The position numbers were made by a program, and so were the translations under genes. Positions 1 to 6,027 of a stretch of 16,327 bases of DNA are shown here, in pieces. Origin of the DNA: Bacteroidota bacterium. Lineage in GTDB: Bacteria > Bacteroidota > Bacteroidia > Chitinophagales > Chitinophagaceae. Positions within the stretch are counted from its first letter, which is position 1. The number at the start of each line of letters is the position of its first letter. Location: NCBI GenBank assembly GCA_023433265.1, contig JAEZDR010000031.1, forward strand, positions 1-16,327, given 5' to 3'. A model generated the notes under the pieces. The model was not told where the DNA came from. It saw only the letters and a program-made list of their open reading frames with translations, and searched no databases.

Positions 1-734
1 CCGGATTTAGTGGTGATTACCAATACACCGGAAGCAGCTCTTGAACCGTACAGTGCCGCAGCAGAAGCACCTTTTAAAACGTTCATTGACTCAATGTCAT
101 TAGGGTCCAATGCAGAAATACCGCTTGAATAAGCAGTACCACCTGATACCTGGCTGCTGGTTGTAATTTGATCGTTGCTGTAAGGGATTCCATCCACTAC
201 AATCAGTGGCTGAAGATCCAATTCAAACGAGTTATTACCACGCAGTTGAATACGAGTTGCAGAACCTGGTGTACCCTGTGAAGACCTAACGTCTACACCG
301 GCTACTTTACCTTGCAGTACCTTCAGAAGGTCCGGCTCTGATTTTTGTGTTAGTTTCTCAGGGTCAACTTTGGCTACAGAATAACCCAGCACCCTGTCGT
401 TACGGCGAATACCCATGGCGGTTACGACCACCTCGTCTATTACGCCTGTTTGACGGCTTAAGGCAATTGTGAAATTGCTTTTGTCATCTACTCTTTGTTC
501 TCTTGATCCGAAGTTCGTGGCCGATATCACAAGGACATCGCCTGTTTTAGCATTGATTCTGAAATTTCCCTGCGCGTCAGCAGCAGTTCCGGTAGAGGTG
601 CCGCGAATCATGACGGAAGCCCCTTCTACGGGCTTGTTGTCCTGATCAACCACTTTTCCTCTGATCTCCCGGGTTTGTGCACTAACCCATAGGCTTGACA
701 GTAATACTGCCATAAACAGTAACGTTTTTCTCAT
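1..734 (-). CDS. SusC/RagA family TonB-linked outer membrane protein, N-terminal part (cut by window edge)
   Basis: TonB-dependent outer-membrane transporter of the SusC/RagA type, which imports oligosaccharides or peptides together with a SusD-like lipoprotein. The 244 visible residues show a signal peptide (MRKTLLFMAVLLSSLWVSAQ, about 1-20), then a carboxypeptidase-D-regulatory-like beta domain (about 24-95; RGKVVDQDNKPVEGASVMIRG), a linker with DEVVVTAMG (about 100-108), and the TonB plug domain (about 115-244) with the SusC signatures LQGKVAGVDV, IQLRGNNS, IVVDGIPY and VLKGASAAALYGSRAASG. The start is the ATG at 734-732, directly before the signal peptide. The beta-barrel, expected to be some 700 residues or more, lies outside the window, so the substrate cannot be judged and a SusD partner cannot be seen. 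The gene is divergent from folD. Family assignment is firm; specificity is unknown. Confidence 0.95.
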   Translation of the reverse strand, partial: MRKTLLFMAVLLSSLWVSAQTREIRGKVVDQDNKPVEGASVMIRGTSTGTAADAQGNFRINAKTGDVLVISATNFGSREQRVDDKSNFTIALSRQTGVIDEVVVTAMGIRRNDRVLGYSVAKVDPEKLTQKSEPDLLKVLQGKVAGVDVRSSQGTPGSATRIQLRGNNSFELDLQPLIVVDGIPYSNDQITTSSQVSGGTAYSSGISALDPNDIESMNVLKGASAAALYGSRAASGVLVITTKS

Positions 735-752
735 GGCTTATAAAGTGTTTAT

Positions 753-787
753 GAGGTAAATATAGCAAAAGGTTTAAATTTGATAAA
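753..787 (-). promoter_or_regulatory. Candidate Bacteroidota promoter of the SusC-like gene
   Basis: On the minus strand TATATTTA (764-757) matches seven of eight positions of the Bacteroidota -7 element TAnnTTTG. A TTTA lies 19 bases upstream, where TTTG is expected. The predicted transcript would begin near 753, leaving an A/T-rich leader of about 19 bases with no Shine-Dalgarno sequence before the ATG at 734. This is a motif match only. Confidence 0.4.
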
Positions 788-853
788 AACTTTGTTAAAA
801 ACTTTTTGCTGTAATGAATATGACAACGGTCAGTGGAAATCTGCTGCATGTCA

Positions 854-888
854 TTTTTTAAAGTGATTTGGCCCGGTACCTTTGCCGC
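854..888 (+). promoter_or_regulatory. Candidate promoter of folD, TAnnTTTG almost touching the start codon
   Basis: TACCTTTG (877-884) is an exact match to the -7 element TAnnTTTG of the Bacteroidota primary sigma factor. At the expected 19-base spacing the -33 position holds TTTT (854-857) rather than TTTG. If transcription starts about four bases after the last G, the mRNA begins at or one base before the ATG at 889, so it would be leaderless or nearly so. Confidence 0.5.
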
Positions 889-1767
889 ATGCTTATATTG
901 AACGGTAAGGAAGCATCCGCTTCTATAAAACAGGAACTTAAGGAAGAAATAGCGGGTATTACAGGCTCCGGTAAACGAGCTCCCCACCTGGCGGCAATCC
1001 TTGTGGGTAATAATGCAGCAAGCGAGACTTATGTAGCTAGCAAAGTGAAGAGTTGCAAGGAGATAGGGTTTGAAAGTACTTTGATAAGGCTAGACGAATC
1101 TACTACCGAAGCTGACTTATTGAAAACAATTGAGCGACTGAATAAGGATGAAGGTATTGACGGGATCCTGGTACAACTTCCTCTCCCTAAGCATATATCA
1201 GAAGAAAAAGTAATTCATGCAATTGATGCTGCAAAAGATGTAGATGGTTTTCATCCTGAAAACATGGGAAAACTTGTGCAGGGCTTACCGTCGTTTATTC
1301 CTGCCACTCCTTATGGAATTATGTTGTTACTGGAACATTATAAGGTAAATACCAGAGGCATGCATGCTGTAGTGATCGGCCGCAGCAATATTGTGGGCCG
1401 CCCCATGAGCGTATTGCTGAGCAGTAACAGCAAGTACGGCAACTGCACTGTAACGCTTTGCCATTCGCACACCAAGGATCTTTCCTATTTTACACTACAG
1501 GCAGATCTCGTAGTGGCAGCTCTTGGAAAACCAGAGTTCGTTAAAGCTGAAATGGTTAAAGAGGGCGCTGTGGTAATTGATGTGGGCATCAGCCGGATTG
1601 AAGACGAAAAAGCCGCCAAAGGCTACCGGATAGCGGGCGATGTGGACTATGCATCTGTGGCACCCAAAGCTTCGGCTATTACGCCGGTTCCGGGCGGTGT
1701 GGGACTTATGACAATTGCAGGCCTTTTAAAGAACACGTTACAAGCTTACAAGGAGCGAATGTCCTAA
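889..1767 (+). CDS. folD: Bifunctional methylenetetrahydrofolate dehydrogenase / methenyltetrahydrofolate cyclohydrolase FolD
   Basis: FolD is the cytoplasmic enzyme that oxidises 5,10-methylene-THF to 5,10-methenyl-THF with NAD(P) and hydrolyses it to 10-formyl-THF, supplying formyl groups for purine synthesis. The 292 residues are full length for the family. Visible motifs are the catalytic Tyr48-x3-Lys52 (SETYVASKVKS), GILVQLPLP with Gln96, KDVDGFHPEN (116-125), the Rossmann-fold loop VVIGRSNIVGRP (161-172), ALGKP, VIDVGI and the C-terminal signature TPVPGGVG (265-272). A reading frame with a TTG start at 868 exists, but the ATG at 889 gives the standard N-terminus (MLILNGKEAS), and a -7 promoter element occupies 877-884, so 889 is chosen. 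It is transcribed divergently from the SusC-like gene and followed by stem-loops. Functionally it links to purF and glyA in this window. Confidence 0.97.
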   Translation: MLILNGKEASASIKQELKEEIAGITGSGKRAPHLAAILVGNNAASETYVASKVKSCKEIGFESTLIRLDESTTEADLLKTIERLNKDEGIDGILVQLPLPKHISEEKVIHAIDAAKDVDGFHPENMGKLVQGLPSFIPATPYGIMLLLEHYKVNTRGMHAVVIGRSNIVGRPMSVLLSSNSKYGNCTVTLCHSHTKDLSYFTLQADLVVAALGKPEFVKAEMVKEGAVVIDVGISRIEDEKAAKGYRIAGDVDYASVAPKASAITPVPGGVGLMTIAGLLKNTLQAYKERMS

Positions 1768-1812
1768 AGCAGGCATCTGCTTTTGTAATTTGCCGAAAGC
1801 AGAGCTTTCGGC
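1766..1812 (+). terminator. Two stem-loops behind folD, likely terminator
   Basis: The first hairpin has a perfect 7-bp stem (AAAGCAG 1766-1772, CTGCTTT 1777-1783, loop of 4) that starts inside the folD stop codon and runs into a short T tract. The second has a perfect 9-bp stem (GCCGAAAGC 1792-1800, GCTTTCGGC 1804-1812, loop of 3) but no T run after it. Together they probably end the folD transcript. The second could also be an mRNA 3'-end stabiliser. Confidence 0.5.
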
Positions 1813-1867
1813 CCTCTGCCTGAGCAACTGATATTACCTTCATTATTAAGTATCACATTACACTCCC

Positions 1868-2296
1868 ATGCTTAAAACCTCCTGTCTCTTTGCACTCCTC
1901 CTTTTAGCAGCCAGTTTTGCCGGGGCGCAACCTTCGGATGCAGACCAAATTAAAAGCCTGCTTTCCAAACAAGTAAAGGGTTGGAACATCGGTAACATTG
2001 AAGCTTTTATGGAAGGTTACTGGAAGAACGACAGCCTTGTATTTATTGGAAAAGGAGGCCCTACCTACGGTTTCGAGACAACACTTGCAAACTATAAGAA
2101 AAGCTACCCGGATACATCTGCCATGGGTAAGCTTGCATTCGACGTACTTGAACTCCGAAAGCTTTCTCCTGCATATTATCTGGTTACCGGCAAGTGGCAC
2201 TTGACCCGCACTCCAGGCAACCTGCAGGGTTACTATACCCTTTTGCTAAAAAAGGTGAATGGAAAATGGGTAATTGTGTATGACCATAGCAGCTAA
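1868..2296 (+). CDS. Small secreted DUF4440 / SnoaL-like (NTF2-fold) protein
   Basis: The protein has 142 residues: a signal peptide (MLKTSCLFALLLLAASFAGAQ, cleavage about 19-21) and a compact cone-shaped NTF2-like domain. The DUF4440 pattern is seen in the early helix (DQIKSLLSKQVKGWNIGNIEAFMEGYW), the central SLVFIGKGGPTYGFETTLANYKKSYP and the C-terminal strand pair LLLKKVNGKWVIVYDHSS. Members of this family are small ligand-binding or isomerase-like proteins, and no catalytic residues can be assigned here, so a specific reaction is not claimed. Export to the periplasm is inferred from the signal peptide. No clear promoter was found in the 55 bases behind the folD stem-loops. The 3' end of this gene is duplicated in decayed form near 3556-3643, on the far side of the toxin-antitoxin genes. 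Confidence 0.8.
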   Translation: MLKTSCLFALLLLAASFAGAQPSDADQIKSLLSKQVKGWNIGNIEAFMEGYWKNDSLVFIGKGGPTYGFETTLANYKKSYPDTSAMGKLAFDVLELRKLSPAYYLVTGKWHLTRTPGNLQGYYTLLLKKVNGKWVIVYDHSS

Positions 2297-2317
2297 CCGG
2301 GTGGTAACAGCATTGCG
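2217..2317 (+). repeat. Left copy of a direct repeat bracketing the toxin-antitoxin cassette
   Basis: This is the intact-gene copy of the sequence repeated at 3556-3643. The pair lies in direct orientation about 1.3 kb apart, and everything between the copies is the antitoxin gene, toxin remnant and intergenic DNA. The arrangement suggests duplication at insertion, or a tandem duplication followed by deletion. Confidence 0.8.
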
Positions 2318-2587
2318 TACATGCCGTAAATAAGAACCAAACAATCCAATGTTGGATACGCCATTGACAACTCTGCCTTATGATTTCGTAGCACTGAAAC
2401 AATATTTTCCCTGGTTGTCGTGTAAGGTAGAGATGCTTAAGAAATTTAAGAACTGCGAAAATTACTGCTTATCGAGTCAGTAGGGGAATCTCACCGCTTC
2501 GTTCTAACGGAACCGATCTTGAAAGTCTTCCTTCAACCGATTGTTTTCCGTCCCCGCCATATGTGCAATGCATTGTAAGCTATGGTT
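2297..2587. other. Intergenic stretch between the DUF4440 gene and the antitoxin gene, no gene seen
   Basis: I find no convincing coding sequence in these 291 bases on either strand. The first 21 bases (to 2317) belong to the segment repeated at 3556-3643. Near the antitoxin end there is a perfect 10-bp palindrome, CAATGCATTG (2566-2575), next to CATATG. I saw no T-tract terminator for either flanking gene. The rest is unassigned. Confidence 0.6.
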
Positions 2588-2902
2588 TTATCTCGCAACG
2601 TTAAATTTTGCATTTGGCAGTTCAACCTGGATTTTAACTTTAGCTTTCAATGCACTAAACACTTTCATTAATGTGTCAATGGTTACATTACTTGCATTGC
2701 TTTCAAGTCGGGAAATCTGCGCCTTTTGAACTCCAATTAATTGTCCAAGCTGTTTTTGTGTAAGTTTACGCTCTTGTCTGGTTTCTTTAATCGCTTTGCC
2801 AATCAAATCCATTTGTAATTCATATTCAAACTTGTCACGGTTTGGCGTCCCTTTTTTCCCGATTATTTTATCCTGAACTTCGTCTAAAGTGTAGGTTTTC
2901 AT
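2588..2902 (-). CDS. XRE-family HTH protein, HigA-like antitoxin
   Basis: A 104-residue protein with a short N-terminal segment (MKTYTLDEVQDKIIGKKGTPNRDKFE) and a Cro/C1-type helix-turn-helix at about 34-87: KAIKETRQERKLTQKQLGQL, then IGVQKAQISRLESN as the recognition helix region, then TIDTLMKVFSAL. A C-terminal strand follows (KVKIQVEL). This arrangement is that of the antitoxin of HigB/HigA (Gp49-like RelE) type II modules, which have toxin first and antitoxin second. The ATG at 2902 overlaps the stop of the toxin remnant upstream (ATGA, 2902-2899), showing the usual translational coupling. Its role would be to bind the toxin and repress the shared promoter. The reading frame is intact although the toxin frame is broken. 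The locus looks richer in A/T than its neighbours, consistent with acquired DNA. Confidence 0.88.
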   Translation of the reverse strand: MKTYTLDEVQDKIIGKKGTPNRDKFEYELQMDLIGKAIKETRQERKLTQKQLGQLIGVQKAQISRLESNASNVTIDTLMKVFSALKAKVKIQVELPNAKFNVAR

Positions 2903-3252
2903 TTTCTGCTTTTCTGTTTTTCAGTGAAATATTTCTTTCGTTGTTGTTCCCGCTCTTTCGATTTCATTATCAGGCATTTTACTCTGTTTCTTAACAAATC
3001 CATGAGTTGAGATTACTAATGTATTTGCCTTGTCAGTCTTGTCCCAAAATGCTAAAAGTCTGTATTGTAATCCTTGGTAAAGCGCTCTAAACTCCCAAAT
3101 CTCGTCAGTAAGCTTTTTGAATAACTCCGCGGGTCGTTTTTCTGTTGTGCTTTTCTTATGTTGTAAAGTATCTTGTTAGCATGTTTCTCGTCAAGAGATT
3201 TCAAAAACTCAAACGCTTCACTTAGAAAAACTATCTGAAAGTAATTGTCCAT
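2899..3252 (-). pseudogene. HigB/RelE-family (Gp49-like) toxin gene with two frameshifts
   Basis: Read in three consecutive frames this strand encodes a complete HigB-like mRNA-interferase relative. Frame 1, from the ATG at 3252, gives MDNYFQIVFLSEAFEFLKSL and LYNIRKAQQKNDP. After an apparent 2-base insertion at about 3128-3132, frame 2 gives FKKLTDEIWEFRALYQG, LQYRLLAFWDKTD and LVISTHGFVKKQSKMPDNEI. After an apparent 1-base insertion at about 2949-2951, frame 3 gives EQQRKKYFTEKQKSRK and a stop that overlaps the antitoxin ATG. Removing the three extra bases would give about 116 residues, the usual length. As written, translation stops at 3052 after 67 residues, of which the last 26 or so are out of frame and the conserved C-terminal half (Arg-rich strands, STHGFVKK) is missing. 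The toxin is therefore predicted inactive, unless the indels are sequencing errors. Confidence 0.85.
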
Positions 3253-3270
3253 GCTTACATTCTGTCCAAT

Positions 3271-3314
3271 GAAGCAAATATAAAACAAAAGTTTCTTTAT
3301 AACGAAACTTTCGT
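3271..3314 (-). promoter_or_regulatory. Toxin-antitoxin promoter with palindromic operator candidate
   Basis: On the minus strand TATATTTG (3282-3275) exactly matches the TAnnTTTG -7 element and would start a transcript near 3271, about 19 bases before the toxin ATG at 3252. The -33 position falls in a palindrome, ACGAAA-C-TTTCGT (3302-3314). A second, overlapping inverted repeat is AGTTTC/GAAACT (3290-3295 and 3304-3309). An inverted repeat in this position is what an autorepressing HTH antitoxin would bind. Operator function is inferred from placement. Confidence 0.55.
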
Positions 3315-3359
3315 AGAATAGTAGTGGTAAAAAAACTCAGCTAACTCTTAAAAAAGTAT

Positions 3360-3410
3360 CCGCAAATACCCCGTAAAACCCCGCCTAAAAGTGATGACGG
3401 GGCTTTGCGG
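3360..3410. other. Two-tier stem-loop of unknown role
   Basis: The outer arms CCGCAAA (3360-3366) and TTTGCGG (3404-3410) are perfectly complementary, as are the inner arms CCCCG (3379-3383) and CGGGG (3398-3402). The left side contains a near-repeat (CCCCGTAAAA then CCCCGCCTAAAA), so alternative pairings are possible. There is no T run on the + strand side to suggest a plain terminator. It may be a structured RNA, a REP-like element or a cassette boundary. Confidence 0.45.
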
Positions 3411-3555
3411 TATACTTAAGTTGTCCGATGTCGCACTAAGACATTGATCTAGTTTGACAACCATTGACAGTATATAAATAGTGCAGCTAGTCCAAGGCCT
3501 GGAGTAGAACCTTAAAAGGATACCCTATGGGGCCATCCCCGTCCCCTCCTACGAA

Positions 3556-3643
3556 GCAATCTGCAGGGTTACTATACCTTAAAAAGGGTGAATGGGTAAT
3601 TGTGTATGACCATAGCAGCTAGCCCGGCAGCGACAGCATTGCG
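3556..3643 (+). pseudogene. Decayed duplicate of the 3' end of the DUF4440 gene
   Basis: This segment aligns with 2217-2317, the end of the DUF4440 gene at 1868-2296 and the bases just after it. Identical runs are 3561-3578 with 2222-2239 (18 bases), 3591-3621 with 2265-2295 (31 bases, covering the codons for the last residues VIVYDHSS) and 3633-3643 with 2307-2317 (11 bases). Between these runs the copy has lost 6 and then 7 bases relative to the intact gene, the second loss shifting the frame, and the stop codon is TAG in place of TAA. No start or upstream body of a second gene is recognisable, though weak resemblance may continue to about 3520. It is a non-coding remnant. Confidence 0.85.
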
Positions 3644-3674
3644 CCGCCCAGGTCGTAGAAACATACTCCATTGT

Positions 3675-3709
3675 GTTGCCATGAAAAAGGGCTTGCTTAA
3701 CTTTGCGCT
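3675..3709 (+). promoter_or_regulatory. Strong Bacteroidota-type promoter of purF
   Basis: GTTG (3675-3678) lies exactly 19 bases before TAACTTTG (3698-3705), matching the TTTG-N19-TAnnTTTG consensus at all but one defined base. Transcription would begin near 3709, leaving an A-rich leader of about ten bases (ending CAATAAA) and no Shine-Dalgarno sequence before the ATG at 3719. This is the best promoter match in the window. Confidence 0.65.
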
Positions 3710-3718
3710 TTCAATAAA

Positions 3719-5566
3719 ATGAGCGACCCGATTAAACACGAATGCGGACTAGCCTACATCAGGCTCCGCAAACCTTTCTCCTTCTACCTTAAAAAATACG
3801 GAACGGTAATGTATGGGCTCAACAAGCTCTACCTGCTGATGGAAAAGCAGCATAACCGTGGGCAGGATGGCGCAGGCATTGCGACCGTAAAATTGAATAT
3901 AGAACCGGGTCACCCTTTTCTTCACCGCATTCGCAGCAGCGCACCCCAGGCAATAGCCGATATCTTTAATAAGGTTGCTGCAGAAGTAAGCGAACTGGAA
4001 AAATATCAACCCGACATCAGGCAACATGCAGGCCTCATGAAAGGACATGTTAGCTCGCTTGGCGAATTATTGCTTGGCCATTTACGGTATGGCACACAGG
4101 GCAGGAACAATGTAGAGTTTTGCCATCCCTTCATTAAAAAAGACCTGGTGCCGGGCAAAACCATTGCCCTAGCAGGCAACTTTAACCTGGTAAATACCGA
4201 GGAGCTTTTTGCTCACATAAAAATGAATCCCGGCGACTTCCAAAAGCAAAGCGACCTTGCTGCGATGATGGAAGTGATGCATCATTACCTTGTGCGTGAA
4301 GATGTGCTTTCGCCAAACGCACCGAGCATAGAAAACACGTTGAGAAAAGCAACATCGCTATTTGATGGTGGTTATACAGTAGGCGGGTTAATTGGCAACG
4401 GATGGAGTTTCGTTACGCGCGATGCGCATGGTATAAGGCCAGCCTACTATTATGTAAATGACGAAGTAATTGTTGCAGCAAGCGAACGCGCGGCTATCAG
4501 AACTGCTTTCAACGTTACTGAGAATGAAGTGAAAGAACTGATGCCCGGTTGCGCCCTTATTGTAAGCCCGGAAAGTGAGTGCAGCATCAGCCAGGTGCAG
4601 GAACCAAAAGAACGACGCGCCTGCAGCTTTGAACGCATCTACTTCAGCAGGGGCAGCGATGAGAAAATTTACAGGGAACGCATATCACTAGGATACCAGT
4701 TAAGTACGCATGTACTGGAAGCCATCAACCATGACCTGAAGCATACCATCTTCTCGTACATCCCCAACACAGCCGAGGTGGCCTATTACGGCCTGTGCAA
4801 AGGGATGGAAGATTACCTTAACCAGGTGAAGGTGCAGAAGATAATGAAGTGGGGGGCGGAATTAGATGAGGTGAAACTTAGTGAACTCATCAACCGTAAG
4901 ATAAGACAGGAAAAAATAGCGATCAAGGACGTGAAGCTGCGGACTTTCATTACTGAAGACAGCAGCCGGAACGAGATGGTGCAACACGTGTATGATATAA
5001 CTTACGGCACACTCCGCGCTAACGAGGACACACTGGTAGTAATAGACGACAGCATAGTACGCGGTACTACGCTGAGAGAAAGCATCATCAGGATGCTTGC
5101 ACGCTTAGGCCCGAAAAAGATAATCGTCGTTTCGTCTGCACCCCAAATAAGGTACCCCGACTGTTATGGTATAGACATGAGCAAGCTAGGCGATTTCATT
5201 GCCTTCAAAGCTGCAGTGGCTTTGCATGAGGAAAGGAACACGATGCATGCACTACAGGAAGTTTACGAGGCTTGCAAACAATCAGAAGCTGCAGGCACGC
5301 TGCACCAGGAGAATATGGTTCGGCAGGTGTATAAACCCTTTACAACAGAAGAGATTTCCAATAAAATAGCAGCACTGATTACACCGGCTGGGCAAACCAT
5401 TCCCGTACAAGTGATTTACCAAACAATAGAAGATTTGCACCAGGCTTGTCCCACCAATAAAGGCGACTGGTATTTTACCGGCAACTATCCAACACCGGGT
5501 GGTAACCGTGTTGTAAATGCTGCATTCATCAATTACATGGAAGGAAAAAATGTAAGAGGTTATTAA
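3719..5566 (+). CDS. purF: Amidophosphoribosyltransferase PurF (long Bacteroidota form)
   Basis: PurF carries out the first committed step of purine synthesis in the cytoplasm: PRPP plus glutamine to 5-phosphoribosylamine. Its N-terminal class II glutamine amidotransferase domain has Cys9 as nucleophile (HECGLAYIR; normally exposed after propeptide removal), KQHNRGQDGAGIA (44-55), LRYGTQGR (122-129), LAGNFNLVN (151-159) and RDAHGIRPAYY (234-244). The C-terminal phosphoribosyltransferase domain has FSRGSDEKIYRERISLG (309-325), the PRPP loop VVIDDSIVRGTT (440-451) and SSAPQIRYPDCYGIDM (472-487). It ends with DWYFTGNYPTPGG (583-595). At 615 residues it is longer than the roughly 500 of the enterobacterial enzyme. 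The extra length is spread over insertions and a tail that I believe are common in this phylum. It stands alone behind its own promoter, and its stop overlaps that of the convergent gene. Confidence 0.93.
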   Translation: MSDPIKHECGLAYIRLRKPFSFYLKKYGTVMYGLNKLYLLMEKQHNRGQDGAGIATVKLNIEPGHPFLHRIRSSAPQAIADIFNKVAAEVSELEKYQPDIRQHAGLMKGHVSSLGELLLGHLRYGTQGRNNVEFCHPFIKKDLVPGKTIALAGNFNLVNTEELFAHIKMNPGDFQKQSDLAAMMEVMHHYLVREDVLSPNAPSIENTLRKATSLFDGGYTVGGLIGNGWSFVTRDAHGIRPAYYYVNDEVIVAASERAAIRTAFNVTENEVKELMPGCALIVSPESECSISQVQEPKERRACSFERIYFSRGSDEKIYRERISLGYQLSTHVLEAINHDLKHTIFSYIPNTAEVAYYGLCKGMEDYLNQVKVQKIMKWGAELDEVKLSELINRKIRQEKIAIKDVKLRTFITEDSSRNEMVQHVYDITYGTLRANEDTLVVIDDSIVRGTTLRESIIRMLARLGPKKIIVVSSAPQIRYPDCYGIDMSKLGDFIAFKAAVALHEERNTMHALQEVYEACKQSEAAGTLHQENMVRQVYKPFTTEEISNKIAALITPAGQTIPVQVIYQTIEDLHQACPTNKGDWYFTGNYPTPGGNRVVNAAFINYMEGKNVRGY

Positions 5567-6000
5567 CCCTCTGAAAGTTCTTTCACTTTTGCAAGCGCTA
5601 AAGGAAATGTTTTGTTGAAGTACCCGGCGTGCTCTTCTGTTATGTCTAACTCCACTTCCACTTGTGTTGAGCTGCCTTGCTGCGTAAGCGTATAGGTCTC
5701 CCTCGCGCCCGCCCATTGCTTTACCGCAAGGCTTTCCAGGTCTTCTACTCCATCCTTCACCATTCCGAGGTGTTCGAAACTCATGTACGTTGGCGGCTGT
5801 ACTTCTGCAATCCGAGACACCATTCCTTGTCCCTGCCCGTCAAGAAACAAAACTTTATCACCCTTGTTCCAGTTGGTAACTACGGTGGAGCCTTCACTAA
5901 AAGCAGCAGTCCACTGCTTATAGGTTTCGTTTCTCCAGAGTACATCCCAGACTTTTTCGATGGGCGCATTCATAACCTGCCGGAAGTTCATTTTTTGCAT
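5563..6000 (-). CDS. SRPBCC / AHSA1-like (START-fold) protein
   Basis: A 145-residue protein with the helix-grip signature of the SRPBCC superfamily (activator-of-Hsp90-ATPase-homologue-1-like): an N-terminal strand and helix VMNAPIEKVWDVLWRNETYKQW, a central sheet WNKGDKVLFLD, PTYMSFEHLGMV, then TLTQQGSSTQVEVELDI and a C-terminal helix NKTFPLALAKVKEL. Proteins of this family hold hydrophobic ligands in a cavity; no ligand can be inferred. It has no signal peptide, so it is probably cytoplasmic. The start MQKMNF at 6000 leaves 27 bases to the thioredoxin-like gene upstream on the same strand, so the two are likely co-transcribed. Its stop codon (5565-5563) interlocks with the purF stop (5564-5566), and no terminator separates the two converging genes. 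Confidence 0.85.
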   Translation of the reverse strand: MQKMNFRQVMNAPIEKVWDVLWRNETYKQWTAAFSEGSTVVTNWNKGDKVLFLDGQGQGMVSRIAEVQPPTYMSFEHLGMVKDGVEDLESLAVKQWAGARETYTLTQQGSSTQVEVELDITEEHAGYFNKTFPLALAKVKELSEG

Positions 6001-6027
6001 GGCTGATGTTTTTATGGTTGTATTCTT

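Larger units (their letters stand above)
3253..3718. other. 466-base intergenic region between the toxin remnant and purF
   Basis: This stretch has no intact gene. From left to right it holds the toxin-antitoxin promoter and palindrome (3271-3314), a two-tier stem-loop (3360-3410), a small GGGG/CCCC hairpin at about 3529-3540, the decayed copy of the DUF4440 gene tail (3556-3643) and the purF promoter (3675-3709). Confidence 0.7.

Noticed and set aside
868..888. Seven-codon N-terminal extension of folD from a TTG start
   Set aside because: The ATG at 889 gives the family's usual N-terminus and length, and the extension overlaps an exact TAnnTTTG promoter element.
682..987. Minus-strand reading frame overlapping the SusC start and folD
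   Set aside because: It is in a different frame from the SusC-like gene, has no family resemblance and overlaps two well-supported genes and their promoters.
2541..2729. Short plus-strand frame opposite the antitoxin gene
   Set aside because: It is antisense to the HTH coding sequence; its hydrophobic stretch is a by-product of the opposite strand.
3529..3540. GGGG/CCCC hairpin upstream of the DUF4440 remnant as a terminator
   Set aside because: Only a 4-bp stem with no T run; too weak to call.
3719..5566. purF as a fusion with an extra enzyme domain because of its 615-residue length
   Set aside because: All residues can be placed in the amidotransferase and phosphoribosyltransferase domains plus a tail carrying the usual YFTGNYPTPGG motif. 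No additional domain signature was found.
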